In this document: positions 57,316 to 64,000 of the stretch, in pieces
Position numbering within the stretch: the stretch's first letter is position 1
How the letters are laid out: the number at the start of each line of letters is the position of its first letter
DNA from: JAKFWF01 sp963750535
GTDB lineage: Bacteria; Pseudomonadota; Alphaproteobacteria; Rhizobiales; Hyphomicrobiaceae
DNA: 64,000 bases
Assembly: GCA_963750535.1 (NCBI GenBank)
Contig: CAVVRF010000047.1
Coordinates: forward strand, 1 to 64,000
Direction of reading: 5' to 3'
Translations under genes and position numbers: made by a program
Notes under the pieces: generated by a model
What the model was told of the DNA's origin: nothing
The model's input: only the letters and a program-made list of their open reading frames with translations
The model's database searches: none

Positions 57316-58602
57316 ATGATCAACGCGGAGCCATATTGGTGGGAGGCCGCACCTCCCGCCTCGCTGCCGCAGGTGCCAGTGGCAAAGAGCGCGGACGCGG
57401 TGATCGTCGGCGCCGGCTACACCGGACTGAGCGCGGCGCTGACGCTCGCGCGCGCCGGCCGGAGCGTGCAGGTTTTCGATCGCCAGCGCCCCGGCGAGGG
57501 CGCGTCGAGCCGCAACGGCGGCATGGCGAGCGGCAGCGTACGGCCGAGCCTCGCCGAGCTGACCAGGAAATTCGGCGAGGATCGCGGCCGCGGCGTGCTG
57601 CTGGAGGCCAAGCTTGCGCGCGAGGACCTGGCCAAGCTCATCCGCGAGGAAGGCATCGACTGCGACTACCAGTTGACGGGGCGCTTCACCGGTGCCGACA
57701 GCCCTGCCGCGTTCGAGCGTCTGGCACGCGAGGCCGACATGCTGCGTCGCGACTTCGGGGTCGACGCGCGGGCGGTGACGCGGGGCGAGCAGAAGGAATT
57801 TCTCGGCACCGAGCTCTATCACGGCGGTCTCGCCCGTACCGACATCGCCGGCCTGCACCCGGCGAAATTGCACCGAGGCATGCTGCAGGCGGCGGAGAAG
57901 GCCGGCGTCGTCATCCACGGCGAGACCGCGGTGACGAGCTACGCGCCCGAGGGGGATGGCTTTCTCGTCAACACGGCACGCGGGCAGATCAAGGCGCGCA
58001 GCATGATCATGGCGACCAACGGCTACACCGACGGCGTCGACAAGTGGCTGCGGCGCCGGCTGGTGCCGGTGCGCAGCCGCATCATTGCCACCGCGCCGCT
58101 TTCCGGCAATCTCATGAAGCAGCTGATGCCCAAGGGCGTGATGGCTGGCGACACGCGGCGCCTGCATTACTACTACCGGCCGTCGCCGGACGGCACCCGC
58201 ATCCTTTACGGTGGCCGGGACGGCAACGTCGCCGGCGAAGGCGAAGGAGCCACCCGGCTGTTGAAGCGGGGCCTGGCGCAGGTCTTCCCGATCCTCGCCG
58301 ACGTCGAGCTGACGCACAGCTGGTTCGGCTATGTCGCCATGAACCGGGACATGTTCCCGCGCGTGTTCCATCGCAATGGCGCCGGCTATGCGGTCGGCTA
58401 CTGCGGGTCGGGCGTGGTGTGGGCGCCATGGGCCGGCAAGAAGGCGGCGCTGCAGCTGATCGATGCCGACGCCGGCCGCACGGTGCTCGACTTCCGTCCG
58501 CCAGCCGCGATCCCGATGTACAACGGTACGCCCTGGTTCATGCCGGGCGTGTTTGCGTGGATGCGGCTGCGCGACCGGCTCGATCGGATCGGCAGCAGCT
58601 AG
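57316..58602 (+). CDS. FAD-dependent amine/amino-acid oxidoreductase (DAO family, PuuB-like)
   Basis: 428 residues. The dinucleotide-binding motif is ADAVIVGAGYTGLSAALTLA. GEGASSRNGGMASGSVRPSL matches the flavin-contact loop of gamma-glutamylputrescine oxidase-type enzymes. SMIMATNGYTDG, RRLVPVRSRIIATAPLS and the C-terminal GYCGSGVVWAPWAGKKAALQ follow. Members oxidise secondary or primary amines, such as gamma-glutamylputrescine or N-methyl amino acids, with O2. The short N-terminal WWEAAPP is also typical of PuuB-like proteins. Its stop region overlaps the convergent IclR gene by four bases. Confidence 0.88.
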   Translation: MINAEPYWWEAAPPASLPQVPVAKSADAVIVGAGYTGLSAALTLARAGRSVQVFDRQRPGEGASSRNGGMASGSVRPSLAELTRKFGEDRGRGVLLEAKLAREDLAKLIREEGIDCDYQLTGRFTGADSPAAFERLAREADMLRRDFGVDARAVTRGEQKEFLGTELYHGGLARTDIAGLHPAKLHRGMLQAAEKAGVVIHGETAVTSYAPEGDGFLVNTARGQIKARSMIMATNGYTDGVDKWLRRRLVPVRSRIIATAPLSGNLMKQLMPKGVMAGDTRRLHYYYRPSPDGTRILYGGRDGNVAGEGEGATRLLKRGLAQVFPILADVELTHSWFGYVAMNRDMFPRVFHRNGAGYAVGYCGSGVVWAPWAGKKAALQLIDADAGRTVLDFRPPAAIPMYNGTPWFMPGVFAWMRLRDRLDRIGSS

Positions 58603-59495
58603 GAAGTCGGCTCGGCCATCGGTGCGCCGAACTCGGCCGACAGCCGAGCGGCGGCCACTTCAACCAGCGGCGCGTGCTTCTGCAATTCCTGCAGCGTCAG
58701 GCGCCATACCGGTCCCGAAATGCCGATTGCCCCGACCGCCTGGCCGGTGAAGTCGCGGACCGGCAGAGCGACGCAGCGCACCTCGGGATCGAATTCGCCG
58801 TCGTCATAGGCGATGCCGGCGCGGCGCACCCGGTCGAGCTCGCGGCGCAGCGCCTCGACGTCGGTGATCGACCTCGGCGTGAACGCCTTGAGCTCGGCGC
58901 GGGCGAGGAACCGCTCGCGCTGCGCATCCCCGAGCGCGGCGAGGATGACCTTGCCAAGCGCGGTGCAATGGGCGGGACGTACAACTCCGACGCGGTCGGT
59001 GAGCTGGAATGCGCCAGCGCCGCCGGTGCGGGCGATGACGATCACGGCATCACCCATGCGCACGCAGAAATGGCTCGCCTCGCCGGTCTCGCGCGACAGG
59101 TCCTCGAGGATCGGGGTGGCGAGGCTCACCATCTCGATATCGTCGAGAGCACCGGCGGCGAGCGCGAACAGGGGCCGGCCGACGCGGTAGCGCTTGTCCT
59201 TCAGCTGGCGCACGTAGCCGAGCCCGACCATGGTTCGCACCAGGTGGAAGGTGGTGCTGCTGTGCAGGCCGACGTGCTTCGAAAGCTCGGCGAGGCTCAG
59301 CCCGTCGCGGTTGCGCGCGATGGCCTCGAGGATGGCGAAGGCGCGGCCGAGCGACTGCACACCGCCGCCGCGCGGCATCCCGCCGGGCTCGGTGGCAGTG
59401 TCGTTGCCCGAGGGACTGCGCCGGGCTGCCGCCGGCTTGGCAATCGGCTTCGGGCGGCGCGCCGCCTTTGCCTTCGAAACGGATCGGATTCTCAA
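58599..59495 (-). CDS. IclR-family transcriptional regulator
   Basis: 298 residues. A basic, low-complexity N-terminus (about 1-45) precedes the winged helix VQSLGRAFAILEAIARNRDG, LSLAELSKHVGLHSSTTFHL and VRTMVGLGYVRQ. The IclR effector domain reads ASHFCVRMGDAVIVIARTGG, PAHCTALGKVILAAL, GIAYDDGEFDPEVRCVALPV and AVGAIGISGPVWRLTLQELQ. The open frame begins with a TTG at 59,495; an internal ATG at 59,378 just before the HTH is an alternative. It lies between two FAD oxidoreductase genes and may control either. It is divergent to the one at 59,702. Confidence 0.92.
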   Translation of the reverse strand: MRIRSVSKAKAARRPKPIAKPAAARRSPSGNDTATEPGGMPRGGGVQSLGRAFAILEAIARNRDGLSLAELSKHVGLHSSTTFHLVRTMVGLGYVRQLKDKRYRVGRPLFALAAGALDDIEMVSLATPILEDLSRETGEASHFCVRMGDAVIVIARTGGAGAFQLTDRVGVVRPAHCTALGKVILAALGDAQRERFLARAELKAFTPRSITDVEALRRELDRVRRAGIAYDDGEFDPEVRCVALPVRDFTGQAVGAIGISGPVWRLTLQELQKHAPLVEVAAARLSAEFGAPMAEPTS

Positions 59496-59701
59496 GGCTA
59501 TTGCTCCATCGCGACCGACGCTGCCGCATCATGGCCGAAACATTCGATATTGTGAAATAGGCCTTCGCATTGCTGCAGACCGTTTGACAAGCCGCCACGG
59601 CCGGGTGCACCTAGATCAAAAGAGCCGGGTGGAGCGGAGGGCAGTGAGCTGATGGCGTCGAGCGCGACCGCTACCTTTGGCTGCAATAACGGGGCGGGCA
59701 A

Positions 59702-61204
59702 ATGAGCAATCGGCGGGACGACTTCGATGTCGTCGTGGTCGGTGGCGGCGGCGCCGGACTTGCCGCCGCGATCGAGGCGGCCGCCTCCGGACGCTCCGTC
59801 GTGCTCCTCGAGAAGAACCCGGTGCTCGGCGGCTCGACCGCCTGGTCGATCGGCTCGGTCAGCGCGTCGCTGACGCCGCATCAGCTCGCAAAGGGCATCA
59901 AGGATCGGCCCGAGGACCATTGGCGCGACATGGCGGGCTTCAACGGCCCGCTCGACAACCGCGACAATCCACAGCTGCGCCGGGTCCTCGCCGACGCCAT
60001 GCCGGATACGTTCCATTGGCTTCTGGCGCACGGCATCCGATTTTTTGGTCCGATGCCGGAGCCGCCGCACGGCAAGCCGCGGATGCACAACGTCCTGCCG
60101 AACTCGCGCTCGTTCATCACGCATCTGAGCAAGGCGGCGCGGCGCAGCGGTGTCGATATCCGCTGCAACTGCAGGGCGGTCGAGCTGATCCGGGAAGGCC
60201 AGCGGATCGTCGGGCTTGCCTGCGAGACGCCCGAGGGCCGGCACGACTTTCGCGCCCGCGGCGGAGTGATCCTGGCGAGTGGCGACTTCACCTCCGATCC
60301 CGAGCTCAAGGGCCGTTTCATGGGGCCGCGCGAGGCTGAGATCGACGGCGTCAACGTCACCGCCACCGGCGATGGCCAGAAGCTGGCGGTCGCGGTCGGC
60401 GCCCGCGTCGTCAACGGCGATCTGGCGCTCGGGCCGGAGCTGCGGTTCGTGGCGCCGCAAAAGCGCAATCCGCTGCTCGACCTGCCGCCGTGGCCGGCGC
60501 TCGCCAACTTCATGGCGTGGTCGCTGGAGCACATGCCGGCAGCGGTCCTGCGGCCGTTCGTCATGAGCTTCGTGACCACTGCGCTCGCGCCGTCGCCAAG
60601 CCTGTTCGCGCAAGGAGCGATCCTGGTCAACCGCAACGGCGAACGCTTCACCGACGAGACGGCGGCGCCCGCGTTCGACATGCCGGCGCAACCCGGCAAG
60701 GTCGGCTTCATCCTGCTCGATGCCAGGCTGGCGCGGCAGTTCCAGGCCTGGCCGCACTTCATCTCGACCGCCCCAGGCGTCGCCTATGCCTACGTCGACG
60801 ATTATCGCCGCAACCGGCGCGACATCCATGCCAGCGCACCGACGCTCGACGAGCTTGGCGCTCGCCTCGCAATGCCGGCCGGCAAGCTCGCCGCGACGGT
60901 TGCCGGCCACAATGCCAAGACCTCGATCCGGCTCGGCGATGGCCCCTATGTCAGCCTCGGCCCGGTGCAGGCGGTGTTCGTGCATGCCGAGGGCGGCCTC
61001 GCCGTCGATCTCGATCATCGCGTGCTGGGCGCCGACGACCTGCCGATTGCCGGGCTTTACGCGGCGGGCTCGGCCGGTCAGGGCGGCCTGCTGTTGAAGG
61101 GGCATGGCCATCATCTCGCCTGGGCGTTTGCCTCGGGCCGCAGGGCCGGGCGCCATGCGGCGCTGTCGGTGGCAGGCGCCGATACGGTCGCCAAGGCGCA
61201 ATAG
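59702..61204 (+). CDS. FAD-dependent oxidoreductase, fumarate reductase/ketosteroid dehydrogenase flavoprotein family
   Basis: 500 residues. The N-terminal FAD motif is DFDVVVVGGGGAGLAAAIEA, followed by VVLLEKNPVLGGSTAWSIGS, the GGST flavin loop. VILASGDFTSDPELK, ILVNRNGERFTDET and the C-terminal IAGLYAAGSAGQGGLLLKGH with GHHLAWAFASGRRAGRHAA follow. This is the succinate dehydrogenase/fumarate reductase flavoprotein-like family that includes 3-oxosteroid 1-dehydrogenase, Ksh and tricarballylate dehydrogenase. Soluble stand-alone members oxidise or reduce C=C bonds; the substrate is open. It is divergent to the IclR gene, a typical arrangement for a regulated catabolic enzyme. Confidence 0.88.
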   Translation: MSNRRDDFDVVVVGGGGAGLAAAIEAAASGRSVVLLEKNPVLGGSTAWSIGSVSASLTPHQLAKGIKDRPEDHWRDMAGFNGPLDNRDNPQLRRVLADAMPDTFHWLLAHGIRFFGPMPEPPHGKPRMHNVLPNSRSFITHLSKAARRSGVDIRCNCRAVELIREGQRIVGLACETPEGRHDFRARGGVILASGDFTSDPELKGRFMGPREAEIDGVNVTATGDGQKLAVAVGARVVNGDLALGPELRFVAPQKRNPLLDLPPWPALANFMAWSLEHMPAAVLRPFVMSFVTTALAPSPSLFAQGAILVNRNGERFTDETAAPAFDMPAQPGKVGFILLDARLARQFQAWPHFISTAPGVAYAYVDDYRRNRRDIHASAPTLDELGARLAMPAGKLAATVAGHNAKTSIRLGDGPYVSLGPVQAVFVHAEGGLAVDLDHRVLGADDLPIAGLYAAGSAGQGGLLLKGHGHHLAWAFASGRRAGRHAALSVAGADTVAKAQ

Positions 61205-61214
61205 CCGGCGCCGC

Positions 61215-62792
61215 TCAGCGCCGCGACAGGGCGCGGCCGAGCAGGGCCTTCAGCCCGTAGCCGAGCGCGACCAGCGCCAGCCCATAGGATACCAGTCCGA
61301 GCGTGACGAGGCCTGCCAATGCGCCGGCGCGCACCAGCAGTCCCCGTCCGCTGGCGAGCAAGGGTTGAAGCAGATCGGCACCGAGCCAAAGCATGGCGCC
61401 CATCAACAGCGCGGCGGCGAGAATGCGCGGCAGGCTGCGGAGCAGCCGTGCGTCGGCGACGAAATGGCCCTGTCGCACCAGCGCACGCGCCAGCAGCCAG
61501 GCGTTGAGCCAGCCGCCGAGGGTGGTGGCAACCGCGATCCCGAGATGGGGCATGATGCCGATGTCGCGGAACAGCAGGAACAGCGCGAGCGAGCCGATCG
61601 TGTTGGCCGTCAGGCTGAAGCCGGCATAGCGCATCGGCGTCCTGGTATCCTCGCGGGCGAAGAATGCCGGCGAGAACACCTTGATCAGCACGAAGCCCGG
61701 CAGTCCGAGGCCGAAGATCGCCAGCGCCCGGGCCGTGTACGGGGTATCTGCGGCGGTGAAGGCGCCGCGCTCGAACAGCACCGAGACGATGGGATCGGCC
61801 ACGATCGCCAGCGCCACCGCCGCCGGCACCGTCAGCAACATGGCGAACTCGAGCGAGCGGTTCTGGCTGTCCATCACCGCCGGCAGGTTTCCGGCACGCA
61901 GGTGCCTGGCGATGTCCGGCAGCAGCACGACGCCGATCGCGATGCCGACGATGGCGAGCGGCAGCTCGTAGATGCGGTCGGCGAAATACAGGTGCGACAC
62001 GGCGCCGGCCTGCAGCGAGGCGATCATGGTGCCGACCAGGATGTTGACCTGGGTGATGCCGCCAGCGATCACGCCGGGTATGCCGAGCTTCACCAGTTGC
62101 CTGAGGTCGTCGGTCCAACGGGGACGGCGCAGCCTGAGCGCGACGCCGTTGCGATTGAGGCCCCAGATCAGCAATGCGAGTTGGAGCAGACCGGCCGCGA
62201 ACACCCCCCACGCCAGGACGACTCCGGCCGCCGGCTCATTGCGATAGCCGAGCGCCATGGCGATTAGAATGGCCGCGGTGAGCGTCAGGTTGAGAACGAT
62301 CGAGACCGACGAGCTCTCGACGAATTTGTCGAGCGAGTTCAGCACGCCCGAGAACAGCGCCACGAGGGACATGCAGGCAAGGTAGGGAAACGCGATCCGG
62401 GTGAGCTCGATCGTCAGGTCGAACTTGACCGGCGAGCCGGCAAATCCCGGCGCGATGAGGTACATGAGCCACGGCATGGCCAGCATGCAGACGGCCGAGA
62501 CGACTGCCAGCACGAAGGCGAGGCCGGACATCGCCGCCTCGGCGAAGTTGCGCGCCGAGGCGAGCCCCTCGCCCTCCAGGCGCTTGGCGAATAGCGGCAC
62601 GAAGGCCGCGTTCAGCGCGCCCTCGCCGAACAGTCGGCGGAACAGGTTCGGAAAGCGGAACGCGACGAAAAAGGCGTCGGCGACCATGCCGGAGCCGAGC
62701 ACGGCAGCGATCAGGATGTCGCGGACAAAGCCCAGCACGCGGCTGATCAAGGTCAAGCCGCCGACCGTGGCGAAAGCGCGGTACAGCTTCAT
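61215..62792 (-). CDS. murJ: Lipid II flippase MurJ
   Basis: About 525 residues with fourteen membrane helices. Signature stretches are LTLISRVLGFVRDILIAAVL, GMVADAFFVAFRFPNLFRRL, FGEGALNAAFVPLFAKRLEG (NAAFVP is diagnostic), FPYLACMSLVALFSGVLNSL, YFADRIYELPLAIVGIAIGV and FFAREDTRTPMRYAGFSL. MurJ moves lipid II across the inner membrane for peptidoglycan synthesis. The ATG at 62,792 (MKLYRAFATVGG) is preferred to the upstream start at 62,804. It ends 11 bases from the convergent flavoprotein gene. Confidence 0.95.
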   Translation of the reverse strand: MKLYRAFATVGGLTLISRVLGFVRDILIAAVLGSGMVADAFFVAFRFPNLFRRLFGEGALNAAFVPLFAKRLEGEGLASARNFAEAAMSGLAFVLAVVSAVCMLAMPWLMYLIAPGFAGSPVKFDLTIELTRIAFPYLACMSLVALFSGVLNSLDKFVESSSVSIVLNLTLTAAILIAMALGYRNEPAAGVVLAWGVFAAGLLQLALLIWGLNRNGVALRLRRPRWTDDLRQLVKLGIPGVIAGGITQVNILVGTMIASLQAGAVSHLYFADRIYELPLAIVGIAIGVVLLPDIARHLRAGNLPAVMDSQNRSLEFAMLLTVPAAVALAIVADPIVSVLFERGAFTAADTPYTARALAIFGLGLPGFVLIKVFSPAFFAREDTRTPMRYAGFSLTANTIGSLALFLLFRDIGIMPHLGIAVATTLGGWLNAWLLARALVRQGHFVADARLLRSLPRILAAALLMGAMLWLGADLLQPLLASGRGLLVRAGALAGLVTLGLVSYGLALVALGYGLKALLGRALSRR

Positions 62793-63071
62793 CGCCGCGC
62801 GCACCGGATAGCTATGCCCGACATGTCACCGCCATCATCTGCCTGCCTCGTCCGCCGAGGTCGCGCTGCCGGCATGGCATACCCCCGTCACCGCCACAGA
62901 ATCGATCCACGTCCGCGTCGGATGTCCCTCATTCCAGCCGATAACGCAACGACGGCCGGCTGCCGTGTTGCCGCCAAAGCACGTGCATTCGCCCGCGGCC
63001 GGGCCTAGCCTGAAGACGAGCGGTGGAGGAATCGTGGCGACTATGGCCGGTATGCGGGAACAGGGGAGCGG

Positions 63072-63782
63072 ATGACCGACGGCGTGGTCAGATCCCTGCG
63101 GGGCATCGCCCTGCTCGCCGGCCTGACCGCCGAGGCGCATCATGCCCTCGAGCAAGCCTGCCACTGGCGCCAGCTGGCGCCCGGACAGCGGCTGATCCAC
63201 CAGGACGACACCTCCGACGACGTCTTCTTCGTGGTCGGCGGCAGCTTGCGTGTCATCATCTATGCCGCCAACGGCAAGGCAGTGCTGTTTCGCTCGATGC
63301 AACCAGGCGACGTGATCGGCGAGTTGTCGGCAATCGACGGAAAGCCACGCAGCGCCAGCGTCGAGGCGACCACGCCCGCGCTGGTGGCTCAGTTGCGGGG
63401 CGCCGCCTTTCGCGACCTGGTCGCGAGCGAGCCGACCGTCGCCGTCGCCCTGCTCCGCCAGACGATCGCCTATGTCCGCGAGTTGTCGGCCCGTGTCCAC
63501 GAGTTCAGCTCGCTCGCAGTCACCAACCGCATCCATGCCGAGCTGCTCCGGCTCGGCCGTCGGTGCGAGAACGACGACGGCACGGCGGTGATCGATCCGG
63601 CGCCCCGGCACAGCGACATCGCAAGCCGGATCAGCACGCATCGGGAGGCGGTATCGCGGGAGATGAGCCGGCTCGTCCGGCTGGGGCTCTTGCAACGGCG
63701 CGGCAAGGCGCTGGTGATCCGGGACATCACTGCCTTGGCGGCACTGGCCGGTCGATCCGCGAGCGCCCGCCAGCCGCCCTGA
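63072..63782 (+). CDS. Crp/Fnr-family transcriptional regulator
   Basis: 236 residues. The N-terminal cyclic-nucleotide-binding-like barrel reads LAPGQRLIHQDDTSDDVFFV, GSLRVIIYAANGKAVLFRSM and QPGDVIGELSAIDGKPRSAS (the GELSA-R-A pattern resembles the phosphate-binding cassette of true cAMP binders). A dimer helix and a C-terminal helix-turn-helix in HSDIASRISTHREAVSREMS and RLVRLGLLQRR follow. No Fnr-type Cys cluster is present. The GEL...RSASV motif makes binding of a cyclic nucleotide plausible. The gene that follows starts 75 bases downstream on the same strand. Confidence 0.9.
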   Translation: MTDGVVRSLRGIALLAGLTAEAHHALEQACHWRQLAPGQRLIHQDDTSDDVFFVVGGSLRVIIYAANGKAVLFRSMQPGDVIGELSAIDGKPRSASVEATTPALVAQLRGAAFRDLVASEPTVAVALLRQTIAYVRELSARVHEFSSLAVTNRIHAELLRLGRRCENDDGTAVIDPAPRHSDIASRISTHREAVSREMSRLVRLGLLQRRGKALVIRDITALAALAGRSASARQPP

Positions 63783-63857
63783 CTGTGAGATTTCCCACAG
63801 CCCGGCCGATGGCGGCATGCTATCCTGGGCGCCGTTCTGCGAGCAGGAGGTCGGGCA

Positions 63858-64000
63858 ATGCGCCTGAGCGAGCCGGATCGACGTTGCGTCGAGGCAGCCG
63901 CTTGCGGCCTGTCGCGAACGACCGTCGACGGCCTCCGGCGCGGGCTCCATGCGTCGTCCCTGGCGCTGGCGATAATGTTGGCGACAATCTGTGCGCTGGC
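63858..64000 (+). CDS. N-terminus of an unidentified protein, cut by window end
   Basis: A strong ribosome site AGGAGG stands seven bases before the ATG at 63,858. The visible 47 codons read RLSEPDRRCVEAAACGLSRT, then a basic stretch and the start of a hydrophobic helix (SLALAIMLATICALA). That suggests a membrane protein with a short cytoplasmic head. In Rhizobiales a Crp-like gene is sometimes followed by a CHASE2-adenylate cyclase with such an N-terminus, but nothing visible proves it here. Confidence 0.55.
   Translation, partial: MRLSEPDRRCVEAAACGLSRTTVDGLRRGLHASSLALAIMLATICAL

Overview
The window looks like chromosomal DNA of a high-GC alphaproteobacterium, most likely of the order Hyphomicrobiales (Bradyrhizobium/Xanthobacter-like). 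The grounds are a CtrA cell-cycle regulator with GANTC sites upstream, the order gap / coiled-coil protein / zapA / PilZ / 6S RNA / fau, orphan ABC_sub_bind proteins with twin-arginine-like signal peptides next to cyclase-TPR genes, and the overall protein style. Species cannot be fixed from the sequence alone. I found no rRNA, tRNA, CRISPR array, phage or intact transposase.

Bases 1 to about 16,900 are an accessory, visibly less GC-rich and partly ruined region. It opens with a MacA/MacB-like efflux pair on the minus strand. A graveyard of fragments follows (Gfo/Idh/MocA oxidoreductase, CoA-transferase, a solute-binding protein piece, a SAM-domain piece) around one intact acetolactate-synthase-like gene. 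Next come four near-complete orphan ABC-type solute-binding proteins, a carboxymuconolactone decarboxylase, two class III nucleotidyl cyclases with TPR repeats, an alpha/beta hydrolase and a SnoaL-like stub. A 109-bp direct repeat brackets about 9 kb of this region, and a cluster of short inverted repeats marks its right edge at 16.4-16.9 kb.

Bases 16,906 to 64,000 are mostly ordinary chromosome. In order: RibD-C reductase, cytochrome b561, AT3/SGNH acyltransferase and polA; a VWA protein; a thiamine-diphosphate decarboxylase; two tandem exported glucosaminidases; folB with an SDR pteridine-reductase-like gene; a TorF porin; AIM24; a secreted 2H-phosphoesterase-like protein; a HAD hydrolase; gap, zapA, 6S RNA and fau; a CAP-domain protein; an MFS transporter; ctrA; a 2OG-Fe(II) oxygenase with an ELM1-like gene; an Lrp regulator; greA, carB, a ChaN-like protein and a DsbA-family protein; cysS and cimA; a GFA-domain protein; two FAD oxidoreductases around an IclR regulator; murJ; and a Crp/Fnr regulator followed by a gene cut by the window end.

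At least eight otherwise well-conserved genes carry a single net frameshift as sequenced, including gap and cysS. At least three of these sit at short homopolymers, so consensus sequencing errors are likely for the core genes. The fragments at 2.1-5.8 kb look genuinely degenerate. The most interesting biology is the repeated pairing of orphan Tat-type solute-binding proteins with nucleotidyl cyclases, and a shared Cys-containing C-terminal domain in the two tandem glucosaminidases.
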